Notes: generated by a model from the letters alone, not told the origin. Positions 34,247 through 49,000 are shown, counted from the first letter of the stretch. The stretch: DNA of 64,000 bases from an uncultured Draconibacterium sp. (GCF_963675585.1 NZ_OY776413.1:496001-560000), one strand, 5' to 3'. Translations and numbers: made by a program.

Positions 34247-34948
34247 ATGACACGCTTTCTTCTTTCAGGCCTGTTTCTTTTTTTGACATTGAGCCTTGTT
34301 GCCCAGGAAAACTCATTCATCACAATTGGTGTTGGGTACCCATTTATTACGGGAGCCAAAGTATCTGACAATGCACACTACGATTACAACATTAACAGCG
34401 GCAATTATAACTTGTTTCTGGAGAAAGAACTCAAATTGCTAAAAAAAACACCGCAGATCCTGCTTACTCCGGGCTTGGCTTTCACAGGAATAAAGGAAAC
34501 ATACAAACTTGAAGCTTTAGGCGGAGGTGGCGATGGCGACTTTCAACATCGTGCATTCAGCACCTATTTAAAAGTGATTTATGAAATCGACCGCCAGCCC
34601 TATGTTGTAACAGACTATTATTTTGGAGTACATGCCGGCTGCTACATAAACTCTAAAACAACCGGTTCAACATCTTCGTGGCAACTTAATCCCGATGGTG
34701 GAAAATATACAAACAGCGAAGAAATTGACAAAAGCGGCAACGATTTTTTTCATTTAAACTACTTCGGAATTATAGCAGGAATCAGACCACTGGGAGATGC
34801 CGAAAACTTTTTAAAACCCACTATTGAACTTGCCTTTTATCCTTCGTTTGCAACCCTCAACTCGTATTACAATAACCTTGATGAAAAGAAAAGTATGTTT
34901 CAAATCTCCATTGGTATAGTTGTGGGCAAGAAACCGAAGACCAACTAA
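34247..34948 (+). CDS. Small outer-membrane beta-barrel-like protein
   Basis: A 233-residue protein with a signal peptide (RFLLSGLFLFLTLSLVAQ). The rest alternates aromatic and polar residues in strands of about ten (FITIGVGYPFITG, ILLTPGLAFTG, YVVTDYYFGVHAG, LNYFGIIAGI, MFQISIGIVVG), as in porin-like or OmpW-type barrels of eight to ten strands. No family can be named with confidence. A Gly-rich loop (ALGGGGDGD) is visible. It lies 91 bp after the oxoprolinase and 73 bp before the DUF819 gene, and may belong to the same transcript. Confidence 0.75.
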   Translation: MTRFLLSGLFLFLTLSLVAQENSFITIGVGYPFITGAKVSDNAHYDYNINSGNYNLFLEKELKLLKKTPQILLTPGLAFTGIKETYKLEALGGGGDGDFQHRAFSTYLKVIYEIDRQPYVVTDYYFGVHAGCYINSKTTGSTSSWQLNPDGGKYTNSEEIDKSGNDFFHLNYFGIIAGIRPLGDAENFLKPTIELAFYPSFATLNSYYNNLDEKKSMFQISIGIVVGKKPKTN

Positions 34949-35021
34949 ATAAAATATTCCTGTTTGCCATTTTAAGTCATTCTGATATCTTTACCCACTA
35001 ATTAAGTGAAAAATCAGACCT

Positions 35022-36185
35022 ATGGAGACACCTTTTCTGGCGCTTATCATTCTATTTATTATCACCCCGCTTATTGTAATTTACTTAGAAGGTCGTTTTT
35101 CGATTTTGAAAAAAATAGGTGCCGTGTTAATCTGTTATGGTGTAGGTTTGATAATTGGGAATATGGATATTTTGCCAGAAGGTGCAGAAACCTATCAAAA
35201 CCTTCTTACTGAAATTACCATACCACTCTCACTTCCATTAATTCTTTTTTCAGTTGATGTAAAAGCCTGGATTAAAATGGCGCGTTCGGCTTTTATGGCC
35301 TTTCTCACCGGATTGGTTTCGGTACTGATTGTTATTATTGCCGGATATTTCATTTTTTACGGCAGCATCGAAAACATTTGGCAGGTTTCGGGAATGTTGG
35401 TTGGCGTTTACACCGGCGGAACCCCCAATATGGCAGCCATGAAAACTGCACTTGATGTTTCGCAGGAATTGTACATTATGACCCACACCTACGACATGAC
35501 TTTGGGTGCCATTTATCTTGTTTTTATTTTGTCGGTGGGGCAAAAAGTATTTCTCTGGTTTTTGCCTGCTTATAAACCACTTAAAATCCAGAATTCCACC
35601 GACCAGATTAATACCGAAGAAGAATTTGAATCGTATGATGGAATGCTAAAAAAACAAACCTTACTTCCATTGCTGGTTGCGCTGGGTTTATCGGTTACCA
35701 TTTTAGGAGTAAGTTATGCAATTAGTTTACTGGTACCGAAAGAATATTCTACCGCTGTTATCATTCTGCTAATAACCTCTTTCGGAATTGGCTTATCCTT
35801 TGTCCCCAGAATCAAAGCCATAAAAAAAACATTCCAGCTGGGTATGTACCTCATCCTTATTTTTAGTTTAACGGTAGCCTCAATGGCCGATATAAGTAAA
35901 TTATCAGACATTTCGTTTTCACTGTTTTATTACGTTGCTTTGGCAGTTTACGGTTCGCACATTATTCATATCATTCTGGCACGTATTTTTAAAATCGATG
36001 CCGACACAGTAATTATCTCGACAAGTGCACTTATTTGTTCGCCACCTTTTGTACCTGTTGTTGCCGGAGCATTAAAAAACAAAGAAATTATTTTAACCGG
36101 TTTGGTGGTTGGAATTGCAGGTTATGCCATCGGAAATTATCTGGGTGTTTTAATCGCATATCTTTTAAAAGCAATGCCCGTTTAA
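35022..36185 (+). CDS. DUF819 family integral membrane protein
   Basis: A 387-residue protein with ten or more hydrophobic segments. Signature stretches are GNMDILPEGAETY after TM2, TGGTPNMAAMKTAL in the middle, and ICSPPFVPVVAGALKNKEII near the end, all typical of the DUF819 (YjcL-like) family. The symmetrical placement of Gly/Pro-rich breaks in the helices suggests an inverted-repeat transporter. No substrate is known; keto- or amino-acid export has been proposed for relatives only by fold. It is the last gene before the giant surface-protein gene. Confidence 0.88.
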   Translation: METPFLALIILFIITPLIVIYLEGRFSILKKIGAVLICYGVGLIIGNMDILPEGAETYQNLLTEITIPLSLPLILFSVDVKAWIKMARSAFMAFLTGLVSVLIVIIAGYFIFYGSIENIWQVSGMLVGVYTGGTPNMAAMKTALDVSQELYIMTHTYDMTLGAIYLVFILSVGQKVFLWFLPAYKPLKIQNSTDQINTEEEFESYDGMLKKQTLLPLLVALGLSVTILGVSYAISLLVPKEYSTAVIILLITSFGIGLSFVPRIKAIKKTFQLGMYLILIFSLTVASMADISKLSDISFSLFYYVALAVYGSHIIHIILARIFKIDADTVIISTSALICSPPFVPVVAGALKNKEIILTGLVVGIAGYAIGNYLGVLIAYLLKAMPV

Positions 36186-36918
36186 ATTTTTCTGTTTAAC
36201 CAAATATTGCAAAATTGTATACGTAAAAAACACCACGATTCTGAAATCAAATACTCATTTTAGAACTCTTTATATTTCTAAGAATGCATTCATTTATACT
36301 TTAGATTAACATAATTTCATATTTTCCAAATTTTAAAATTGCAATACTACTTTGTTAATTATCACTGCACAATGCCCTTTAATTATCGTTAGGTTTTAAA
36401 AAAACGTTCTGCCAAACAACTCAATACTCCTATCATCATAACTAAAATATGAAAGCATTAAAGAGTTAATTACAAAGAAGATTAGAATTATCTACTCTCT
36501 AATTCTCAACCACATATAGTATTGCGGAATTTGATGCTAATAAGCATTTTACATAAAAGTGAAAAAATTAAAAAACTTATCTTTCGGTACAATTTTATAC
36601 TAAAACAAATTGACAACAAACAGTACATTTGCTGTTTTTTATAAACACTCAACATAGTTCTGATATAAAATCAGCAAATTGCCTAGTCTCTCTCAGGTCT
36701 TTTTCCCCCCACAAATGCGGCACGTGAACCCGCAAAATCAGCACTCATCAAATACTAAATTTCATCATTAATATTTAAAATAGCATAAGTAAACATTTGC
36801 TAAAATCGGGACAAAAAAAGATCAAATGTTTACAGAGGGAAGAGCATTAAAATGTCCACAAAACATTCTTACAGGGAATTGTTTTAGCGATGCCTTCTCC
36901 AGTCAACTAAATTAACAT
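36186..36918. other. Long A+T-rich leader region of the giant surface-protein gene
   Basis: About 730 bp without a gene. It contains a candidate -7 box TACATTTG at 36624-36631, which would give a 5' leader of about 280 bases, but no matching -33 box is clear. A weak inverted repeat (TTAGAATTA ... TAATTCT) lies near 36484-36505. No terminator for the DUF819 gene is obvious. The length suits a regulated gene, but no operator or riboswitch is recognised. Confidence 0.4.
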
Positions 36919-37095
36919 ATGATGAAAAAAACACACAATAGACGCCAACTGACGTATGCATTCTCCGAACAAAAATTTCCGACCATGATATCAAGTAATT
37001 TTCATTTTCCAAAATCTGGAAAATCACATTTCAACACGAAGCTTTTCGTAAGTCTTTTTGTTATTCTTTTTGCGTTTGCAACACAATTAAATGCC
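36919..37095 (+). other. Signal peptide with extended N-terminal head
   Basis: Residues 1-59. The hydrophobic core is LFVSLFVILFAFATQ (42-56), with predicted cleavage after LNA (residue 59). The 40-residue polar head has several Lys, Arg and His. An internal ATG at 36985 (Met23) would give a more normal 37-residue signal and is an alternative start. Confidence 0.75.
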
Positions 37096-40000
37096 CAGCA
37101 GGCATTTATTACAAACAAAGGAGAAAGTACGATTTGCGAAGGAGAGTCAACAACAATACAAGTTATTATAGGTGCAAGTATTGGGCCGTACACAATCGTT
37201 TATTCCGACGGAACCGATGATTTCACGGTATCCAATTATACGAGTAATGCCAACCCGGAAAGTCCTTTATATGGAGGTGCGGCAATATCTGTTTCGCCAA
37301 CAACAACTACAAATTACGAACTAATTAGTGTAAAGGATGCAAATAATTTCTCCTTACCCATTAGTTCTGCGCAAGCTACTGTTTCGGTAAATCCGCTTGT
37401 TGCAAATTTAAGTTTAACAGTGAATTCGGGTAATCCGGTTTGTTACAATACCGATTTTGTAGTTAGCTACACCGCTACTTACGATAGTATTGTAGAATTA
37501 TGGGATGCCGGAAATACTTCAAAAATTGGCGATCTGCCACAAACAATTTCAATAACCGAAAATACAAATTATAAAATACGCGCATACAGTCCAGGCGGAT
37601 GTTTGATTACCGAAAATTTGGCCGTAACACTTGAAAATGTAAATCCAACGGTTACTTGTCCGGGCGATCAAACTTTAAATCCACTTTCAAATTGCCAGGT
37701 TAGCCTACCCGACTATACAAGTATGGTTACTGCACACGATAATTGTACAGCCGACGGCGCATTAGTAATTTCACAGGCACCGGTTGCAGGTACAACTTTA
37801 AGTGGCGACGGCACAATACAAAACGTTGAAATTACTGTTCGCGATGAAGCCGGAAACGAAGCTACCTGCGATTTTGACGTAACGGTTACCGACAGCGAGC
37901 AGCCTGTTATTAATGGTACTGCCGTAAACGAAACAAAAACAAATACCAGCGGAAATTGTGGTTATGTTGTTTCGGGCGCCGAATACGATCCTACTGTTTT
38001 AACCGATAATTGTGCCATTGATAAACTTACCTATTCGATTAACGGCGGAACAGAAAATGGTACAAATGCGTCAACAACGCTTGGCTCTCTACTTTTAGGT
38101 GTTGGCGAAAATGCAATTGTTTGGACTGCCTACGACACCCATGGAAATACCGCAACATGGAGTGTAACAATAACCGTTGAAGACAAAGAAAATCCAACTT
38201 TCGATAATTGTCCGGGGGCACAAAATTTAACAAGCAATTCAGCAGACTGTAATGCGGTTTTGCCCAATTACATTAGTTTATTAAGTATTGCTGCCAGCGA
38301 TAATTGTACCGAATCGGGTACTATCTCACTTTCGCAATCGCCGGTTGCTACCACTGTATTAACTGGCGGGCATGGTTCAACTCAGCTGGTAACAATTACT
38401 GCTGAAGATGAATATGGCAACTCTGCCGACTGTCAGTTTACGGTAACTGTTAACGACGAAACCAACCCAAGTATTACCAACTTACCTTCAAATATTTCAG
38501 CAACTAACGATATTGATGAATGTGGTGCAGTGATATCATGGACAGCACCAACAGCTGATGACAATTGTACAGGATCGACTATTTCGCAAATTGCAGGACC
38601 GGCGAGCGAAACACTTTTCCCGGTTGGAGAGACTACAATTACCTACCGGGCGGAAGATCTGGCCGGCAATATACACGACGAAAGTTTTACAGTTACCATT
38701 ACCGATAATCAAAATCCTGTAATTAGTTGCCCCGGAAATATTTCAGTTGGAGTGGACAGTGGTGAAAATTTTGCAACCGTTAGTTTCACCGCTCCGGAAG
38801 GCATCGACAATTGCGCAGGAGCAAGCACCGTTCAAACAACCGGACTTGCAAGTAATTCTCAATTTCCGGTAGGAACAACAATAAATACTTTTATAGTAAC
38901 CGATGCTGCAGGTAATAAAGATACCTGCAGTTTTGACGTAAGTGTATCGGACGATGGCGCACCTGTTATAATTGACTGCCCTGAAAACATAACAGTAAAT
39001 AACGACGAAGGAAATTGCGATGCAGTAGTTAGCTGGACAGAACCAACAGCAAGCGACAATGCCACGTTAACGGAAAATTTGGTTTGGGACAAGTCGCACA
39101 CTCCGGGAAGTACTTTCCCTGTGGGAACAACAACTGTTACCTACACCGTAACCGATGAATCGGGAAACACAAGTACTCCTTGTAGTTTTACAATAACTGT
39201 AAACGACAACGAAAAGCCTGTAATTTCAAATTGTCCGGCCAATATTTCGCGCACAAGTGCTGCCGGATCATGCTCGGCAAATGTAAACTGGACAGAACCA
39301 ACTGTTAGCGACAATTGCACTTCATCAGCAAATATTGTTTGGGAAAAAAGTCATGAACCCGGCGATTTATTTAATGTTGGTGTTACTTCTGTAACCTACG
39401 TAGCTAAAGATGAAAACGACAATGTAAGCGACACATGCAGGTTCACAATTACCGTGCGCGACGACCAAAAACCAGTAATCGCCAATTGTCCTTCAAATAT
39501 TACCCAGGCAGTGGATGAAGGCGAATGCGACGCACTTGTTACATGGACTGCACCAACCGCCACCGATAATTGTACATCAAGTGACAATCTGATTTGGACC
39601 ATTTCGCCTGAACCAAATTCACCGTTTTCGGTGGGAACAACTACTGTAACTTACAGCGTTAAAGATTCTTCCAATAACACCAGCGCTGTTTGTTCATTCG
39701 ATGTTACCGTAACCGACAGCGAAAATCCAACTGCAGTTTGTAACAATCTGACGATTTATCTTGATGCATCCGGCGAGGCAACCATTTCGGCCACTGATAT
39801 CAATAATAATTCAAGCGACAACTGTACCAGTGCAGCCAACCTCGACTTAAGTATCAATAAATCAACCTTCACTTGTTCGAATCTGGGAGCAAACACTGTT
39901 GTTTTAACTGTTGACGACGAATCGGGCAATACAAACACTTGTAATTCTACAGTTACAGTTCTCGATACCATTCCTCCTGTAATTGTAAGTAAAGCCACAA

Positions 40001-43000
40001 CACAAAACGGCACGGTATATACCGACGCAGATGCTTGCGACTACACAGTAAAAGGAAGCGAATTTGATCCGACCTTAACCGACAACTGTTCAGGTGCAAC
40101 TTTAAGTTATACTGTAAGCGGAGCTACTACATTAAGTGGTACCGGTTCGATGATTGGCGAAAGCCTGAATCCGGGGGTAAATACCATAAGCTGGACAGCT
40201 GTTGATGGCAGTGGAACACCAACTGCCACTGCTTTTGTATTTACAAAAACCGTTGTTGACAATCAGGAGCCAACCCTCTCAAGTATTCCGAACCAATACA
40301 GAAGTGCAACAACAGGATGCGCCTATGTGGCTGTTGGAAATGAATTTGATCCAACTGCATCGGATAATTGCGGCGAAGCCGAATTAACACTTGAATACAA
40401 AATTAACAGCGGCGACTGGACAGAAGGAACAACACTGGCCGGCACTCCCCTGCCGCTTGGAACTACAACCATAAACTGGAGAGCCAGCGACGGAGTCAAT
40501 ACAAAAACCATTTTATTCAGAGTTGAAGTTGTGGATGAAACCGCACCGGTTATTTCTACAATTAGCAACATGAATGTATCAGTAAGTTCGGGTTGTGCGG
40601 TTGCAGTAAGCTGGACCGAACCAACCGTAAGCGACAATTGCGACTCATCTCCACTACTTTCAAAAATCTCAGGACCGGTAAAGGGTGGTTTATTAAACAT
40701 TGGCGTTTACACCGTTAAATACCAGGCCATTGATACTGATGACAATGTATCTGAAATGCAGTTTACAATTACTGTTACCGATCCAACACCACCAAGTATT
40801 ACCTGTGCTTCCGGAAGTACTGAGCTTGCTCCTTTTGAAGAAAACACCGACGATGGGTTGTGCTTTTTCCAGGTTCCCGACCTCAGATTTAATCCTGAAG
40901 TGGTTTCCGATGAATGTTCGTATACATTAACTAATAGTTTTGACCACACAAATACACTTCTTGGTAAACAACTTCCTGTTGGAGAATATCCAATTGTATG
41001 GACAGTTGTGGATTATTCTGGAAATACAAACAGCTGTACGATTTATGTCAAAATAATCGACAATCAATATCCGACATTTACAATTGCCTCTGAACATTTT
41101 GAAAGAAATACCGATCCGGGCGAATGTTTTTACACTGTTCCAAATCCAATTTTCGATCCTTCCGATCTTTCTGACAATTGTGAAATTGACACTGTTTATT
41201 ATGAAATTTCAGGCGGTGCCTACTCTACACCACAAACCGGTGCAAATACACTATCGGGCCATCAAATACCACCAAGTGCAAACGATTATTCGATAAAATG
41301 GACAGTTGTTGACAGCTATGGTTTAACTGTTGAGTCTACTCCTTTTACTTTAAATGTTTCCGACAATCAGGCACCAACCTTTACCTGCTACGGAAATGTC
41401 AGCCGCCAGGCCATTGATGGTTCTTGCGAATATACAATCGTAGGTGCTGAGCTCGATCCAACAGACTTGTCGGACAACTGCGATGCTAACGAAGATATTA
41501 CTTTGGCCTACACGATTAACGGGACACCGGGCGTTGGCGAAACGCTGGATGGCACCACTCTATCCACCGGACCATACACCATTGTTTGGACAGCCACTGA
41601 CACAAAGGGCAACTCACAGAATTGTACCTATAAATTATTCATTTATGACGGCCAGGCACCCACAATATCAACCATAAACGCCCAATCGAGAGATGTGGAT
41701 CCGGGCAAGTGTTACTACGAAGCACACGACGGAGAATTTGATCCGACTTCTACTGATAACTGCGGTGCTGTAACCTTAGTTAACATGCTTAACAATGGTA
41801 CTTCACTCAACGGATACCAGTTCCCCGTTGGACCTACCACTGTAATTTGGCGTGCAACCGATGGTTCTGGCGATACAGAAGAAATGGAGTTTGTTGTAAC
41901 CGTTATTGAAAACGAGCCACCTACATTTGATCTGGCAAGCACTCTCACACGTGAGGCTGTTAGTTCATGTTCGTATACTACAGTTGGTACTGAATTCGAC
42001 CCAACCAATTTAGACGACAATTGTAGTGGTGTTTTCAGCAAAACAAACGACTACAACAACTATAAAACACTGGCCGACGCAGTTTTCCCTGTTGGAACCA
42101 CTACCGTAACATGGACTGTAACCGACCAGCGACTTAATTCGCACCAGGAAACAATTGACATTGTAATAGAAGACAACACTGCACCGGAAATAAATTGTCC
42201 GGAGAACTCATATGTGAGAGTAGTTGATGCAGGACAAAATTATTACACAGTTGGTGTAAACGAGTTTAAACCGGTGGTAAGCGAAAACTGTACACTAACT
42301 TCGTACACCCACAATTACAACGGTGGAGGAACATCTTTGAACGGAATTCAACTTCCTGAAGGTTCTCACACCATTCAATGGACCGCAATCGATAACCACG
42401 GCAATCAATCATCGTGCAATGTTGTTGTACACATCGTTTCATCGATATACCCGCCAATTACATGTCATGGCGACGCCTATGTACCAGTTGACGCAGGAGA
42501 ATGTGATTATACAATTACAGGCACAGCCTACGATGCAACATCAACGTCTTCAGTTGCAACTCTGTCTCACGATTATGGTTCGGGAGGTTCAACCTTAAAC
42601 GGAACAGTATTATCTGTCGGAACCCACCACATTACCTGGACAGCCTCTCAAACAATTGGTGAAAACACCTACGAAACAAGCTGTGAGTTTTACATTACAA
42701 TTTACGACAATCAAGATCCTACAATTACTGCACCCGACGATATTACAATCAATTCCAATTCGGGCTGTTACGCCACCGGAGTTAACCTGGGTACACCCAT
42801 AACCGACGACAACTGCGGAGTATCATCGACCTGGAACAATGCGCCTTCTTCTTATTATTTAGGAACCACCAACGTTACCTGGTGGATAAGCGATTCGTAT
42901 GGAAATGAAGTAAGTGCAGTTCAAAAAGTAACTGTTTTAGACGATGATGCACCTGTTGTAAGTTGTGTTGGCGATGTTTGCCGCGAAGCCGACGACCCAA

Positions 43001-46000
43001 CCGCAACTCATTACAGTGTTAATGGTACTGAACTTGATAAGTATTCGTACTACGATTGTTCAAGTGTAACAATTACCAACAGTTACAACGGATCAAATTC
43101 TTTGGCCGGTGAAAATATACCTGTTGGAGATCACTCGATTACCTGGACGTTTACCGACGCAGCAACTAATGTTTCTTCCTGTACCATGAATTTGAGCATT
43201 TACAGTACAGAAGCTCCTTCGGTAACCTGCCGTACTGATATTTGGGTAGCTACAAATGAAGGTGTTTGTTCGTATACTGTTAATGGAGCAGAGTATGATG
43301 TAGCCTATTATTCAGCAGGTGGCGCAACATTAACAAATAACATAAACGGAACAGCAACTCTGGCAGGCGAAGTTTTGACAAGGGGACCGCACGACATTAT
43401 TTGGACTGCGACAGAAAATGGTTTTTCGAATACCTGTTGTACGTATACGATTACTGTTTACGACAACGAAGATCCAGTTCCAACATGGCCGGATGATGTT
43501 ACTGTTGATGCCGATGCAGGAACATGCCAGGCAACAAATGTACCGGTGGGTACACCATCATTTACCGACAATTGTGATGCTCCTGAAGCTGTCGTTTACA
43601 GCAGAACTCCTTCAGGAACCACATTTTCGGTGGGCACACACACCATTTACTGGACAGCACACGACACCCATGGCAATTACATTTCTCACAACCAAACCAT
43701 AACTGTTAACGACGTTGAAAGTCCTGTAATTGATTGTCCGAGCAATCGTTATTACCTTGAGTTTGACAATTTATCAGTTGACTACGCTTCAATTTATGGT
43801 ACCTCATCGTACCGTCCAACAGTAACCGAAGACTGTTCGTTAACTTCTTATGTTCACGATTACGATGGTGGCGGAACATCACTACATGGCGAAAGACTTT
43901 CAATTGGCGACCACGCCATTACATGGACAGCGACCGATGCCAGTGACAACACCGACAATTGTACCATTAACTTTACCATTTACGATTCTTTTGATCCGCT
44001 TATTAGTTGTGTTGAAGATCAAACCTTGTTCTCAACAGAAGGAGAATGTGGATATCTTGTTGCCGCTGACGAACTGGATGCCGTTTACACATCACTCTCT
44101 GTAGTGCCGGGACGTACACTCACACACGATTACGCCGAAGCTTCTTCGAATACAACCCTAGCCGGAGAAATACTTCCTCCCGGTCAACATATTATTACAT
44201 GGACTGCGGCTCAAACCATCGATGGAACAGAGTACACAAAATCATGCACCACAATTATAGATGTAATTGATACAATTGCACCAACAGTTGATCCATGGCC
44301 CGAAGACATTACAACAACCATCGATCCCGGGAAATGCTATGCATCAGGAGTTGATTTAGGAACACCCAATGCTTCAGATAACTGTGACATTGGCGACTTA
44401 ACCACAGTTACAAATGCTCCGGCTCAATTCGAATTAGGAACCACACGAGTTGTATGGAGAATATATGATACCGATGGCAATCAAACCACACATACACAAA
44501 ATGTAACGGTAACCGACAATGAAGCACCAGTATTTGCAAATTGTCCTTCAAATATTGTTCTAATTTCAGGAGAAGACAACTGCGAAGCAGTAGCCAACTG
44601 GATTCCGCCAACAGTTTCAGACTCATGTAGCGGGATTAAAAGCCTTCTACCAAATTACCCTCCAGGTACTTCTTTCCCGCTTGGAATTGATACAATAGTA
44701 TATACAGCAACCGATTTTAGTGATAATGTATCCACCTGTTCGTTTACTGTAACTGTAAACGACGAAGCACCTACCATTACCTGTATTGAAGATCAAACAC
44801 GTAATACAAATCCAAACACCTGTAGCTATAAAGTTCTGGGTAATGAATTCGATCCGGAATCGTATTCCGACAATTGTGGAATTGCATCCAGGACTTATTC
44901 TTTAACCGATGCAACCGGATTAAAAACAGGAAGCAATTCACTTTCGGGAGTAATAATCGAACGTCCGGATAATATCGCAGGCGAAGTGGTTCCGGTAGAA
45001 ATTACCTGGATAGTTACCGATGCCAGTGGTTTAGCCGATACTTGTACTTTTAGTTTATCAATTGAAGACAATGAGGGACCTGTTATTTCGGTACCCGGCA
45101 ACCAGGTACGTAGCACCGATCCGGGTAAAAATTACTACACCATTCAGGGCGACGAGTTCGACGATGTTGTAGCTTCCGATGCATGTGGTATTGTTACCAA
45201 ACTTGAAAACGAGTTTGAACTGGAATCATTGGATGGCCAAATCTTACATCTTGGCAACGATAGTATTATGTGGTATGCCATTGACGATTATGGCAACCGA
45301 AGCGAAGCTGCCTTTATCATTCTGATAAAAGATACCGAAGCTCCAACAATTGAAACCACACCTGGCGATTTTACAGTCTATACTTCCGGGTCGTGCGAGG
45401 CAGTTGTAACTTACACCGCGCCAACGTTTGCCGACAATGTGGATGGAAGTGGTTTGGCCGGAACTTTGGTTTCTGAATCGAATACCGCTTCAGGCGAAAC
45501 TTTCCCAATCGGTGAAACAGATGTTACTTTTGTTTATACCGATGCGGCTGGAAATACACTCAGTCATACATTCACTGTTACTGTGGTTGACAATGAAGAT
45601 CCTTATATTGTTTGTCCGGTTGGTTCACCTTTCTCCGATACCACAGATATCGACAAAGCGTATTACACCGTTCAGGGTACCGAATACGATCCAACTTCAT
45701 ACGGCGACAACTGCGGCGCAAGCATTGTGAACGATTTTAACAACCTTCCATCGCTAAGCGGAGCTCGTTTACCTGTTGGACAAACTGTAATTACATGGAC
45801 AATTACTGATTCTTACGGTGCAACACAAGATTGTGCCATTACAGTGAATGTAGCCGACATTCAGGCTCCGGAGCCACCAAGTTGCCCCGAAGAGGTTGTT
45901 GCCAGAAACTCTACCATTGGCGACTGCGGTTACCTTATTTCAGGTGCAGAATACGATCCTTACAACTTAAAAGACAACCACGGAATTGCACGTCTTACCT

Positions 46001-49000
46001 ATTCGATTGATGGCGGCGCAGAAGTTGGAACAGATAAAAGTACCACCATTGGTGGATTGGTTCTACCAGTTAGTACCGATCTGAACCCAAGCACAAATAT
46101 ACTGTGGCGTATTTATGATTTAAGTGAAAACGTTATTTCAACCTGTACTTCGGAGTTTACGATTACAGACATTGAAGCTCCTGTTGTTTTAACGGTTGCC
46201 GATCAAATTAAATCAACCGATGCCGGAGAAAGCTTTTATACCATTATTAGTGAAAACAATTGGGATGCCAGCGTTACCGACAACTGCGAAGTTGAAACAA
46301 TTGTGTACAGTATTGATGGCGGAGAATATGTTGGGACCGATGAAACCACAACAATTGTTGGACAAACACTGAGTGTTGGAACACATACCATTTTATGGAA
46401 AGCCACTGACATTTACGGATTAACCGATTCAAGTAGTTTCGATGTTGTTATTAAAGATACGGAAGATCCGTCGATCGTTTGTAATCCGCTAACCATTGAG
46501 CTTGATGCTTCAGGAGCGTACACCCTCGATCAGGCCGATATTGATTCAATAAGTCTGGGTTCGTCAGATGCAAGTGGCATCGACACAAAAACTGTAGTTC
46601 CAAACGAATTTGATTGCAACGATGTTGGTTCAAATTCTGCCCTGCTGGTTGTTACCGATATTTATGGAAACGAATCGGAATGTTTAACCACAATAGTTGT
46701 TGAAGACAACACTGCTCCAACTATAGTTACAAAAAATACCACCGTTGAACTTGACGTTCTTGGAAATGCCAGCATATTGGTTAGCGACATTAACAATGGT
46801 TCTTCCGATGCCTGTGGCATTCAATCGCTTGTAGCCGGTCAAACATCATTCGACTGCGACGACCTTGGCGACGTAACTGTGAGCTTAACCGTTACCGATG
46901 TAAATGGCAACAGCACCAGCGAAAATGCAACTGTAACTGTTGAAGACAACATCAATCCGGTAGCCATCTGTAAAAACATAAATGTATATCTCGATGCTTC
47001 TGGAAATGCAACAATCACCGGCAGCGACATCGATTTTGGTTCGTCGGACAATTGTAGTCTTACCCTGACCGCAACTCCGTCAACTTTCAATTGCGGCGAC
47101 ATTGGCACCAACAATGTTACTTTAAGAGCAGAAGATGCTGCAGGTAATTTTGATGAATGCACAGCCAGAGTAACAGTTATTGATTCAACAGCTCCTACTC
47201 AGGTATGCCAGGACATTTCTGTAAATTTGGATGCTACGGGTAATGCAACAATTACCGCAAATCAAATTGACAATGGTTCTTTCGATGCCTGTGGATTTTC
47301 TTTGGCAATTGATCAAACAGATTTTAGCTGCGAAAATATTGGAAACAACACCGTAACACTTTCTGTTACCGATAACAACAACAACACTTCTACCTGCACA
47401 TCAACGGTTACCATTGTCGACAACCAATTACCAAGCGCAATTTGCCAGGATTTAACCATTCAACTTGATGCTTCAGGCAACGCATCTATTACTGCCGCTC
47501 AGGTTGACAACGGTTCTTCGGATGTGTGTAGCGATGTTACCTTAAGTCTCGACAAATATGACTTTACCTGTTCCGATGTGGGTGAAAAATCGGTACTATT
47601 AACCGTTACCGACGAAAGTGAAAACGCCCAAACCTGTACTTCAACCGTTACTGTTGAAGACGTAACCAATCCGGTTGCAACGTGCCAGGACATTACTGTT
47701 CAGCTTGATGGAACAGGAAATACAAGTATAACTGCCGGGCAAATCGATAATGGCTCGAGTGACGCCTGCGGAATTAAATCATTAAGTGTTTCACCAAACA
47801 CATTCACATGTAACGAAAGTGGCGAGAACACCGTTACCTTAACCGTTACCGACAACAACGACAATACAGCCACTTGTACCGCTACCGTAACAGTCGTTGA
47901 CAATATTGATCCGCTTGCAGCTTGTACTCCAATAACAATTCAATTAGATGCTGCCGGAACTTATACACTTTCCGAAACCGATATCAACACGCTTTCAGCG
48001 GGTTCTTCTGATAATTGTGCAATAACTGTACGCTCGGTAACGCCGAACAGTTTCGACTGCGACGACATTGGAAGTCCTGTTGCCGTAACTCTTACTGTTA
48101 GCGATGCTACCGGAAATTCGGATAATTGTGCAACTACAATAACTGTTGAAGACAATATCGACCCAACAGTTGTATGCCAATCGCAAACCATTAATTTGGA
48201 GGCTTCAGGAAATATTAGCCTGGCTGCAACAAGTATCGACAACGGATCAAGCGATGCCTGTGGTATTGCCAGCTACCAGATTTCGAAAGACAACACTTCG
48301 TACGCTGAAAATTTAAGCTACGATTGCAGCGAAATTGGTTCGCATACCATTTATTTAAAAGTTACCGATAACAATGGCAACAGTGCTGTTTGTTCGTCGG
48401 CAACCGTAACGGTTCAGGACAATGCAAAACCAGTATTTACTTTCTGTCCGGTCGATCAGACTCCTGCAGTCGGAACCGACGTTGGCGAATGTACTTACCA
48501 ACACCTGGACGACATCTGGAATGCAACAGCTGACGATAACTGCACAGTTTCATCGCTTACCTATGCGTTAAGTGGTGCAACTACAAAAGCCGACAATCCT
48601 GCAAATACAAGCTTAAACGGTCAGGTATTTGAAAAAGGAACAACAACGGTAACATGGACTGCAAACGACGGATATCAAACCGAAATATGCACTTTCGATG
48701 TAGTTATAACCGACGATGAAGATCCGGTTGCAGTTTGTAAAACAAACACAGTTTATCTTGAACGGTCAGGTACAGTTTCGGTAACTCCTGATACAATCAA
48801 CAATGGTTCATCAGACAATTGCCCGGCTTCGGTACTCACCATTTCAGAAACGGAAAACGGAAGCTACCAATCAGCACTGGAATACAGCTGTGCCGATATT
48901 GGCGTACAAACTATCTGGCTGAAAATAACCGACGAAGAAGGAAATGTGAATACATGTTCGACTACCATTACCATTACCGACGATCAGATTCCGAATGTTG

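Noticed and set aside
36186-36918. Riboswitch or small RNA in the long leader of the giant gene
   Set aside because: Only weak inverted repeats are visible and no known riboswitch core was recognised.
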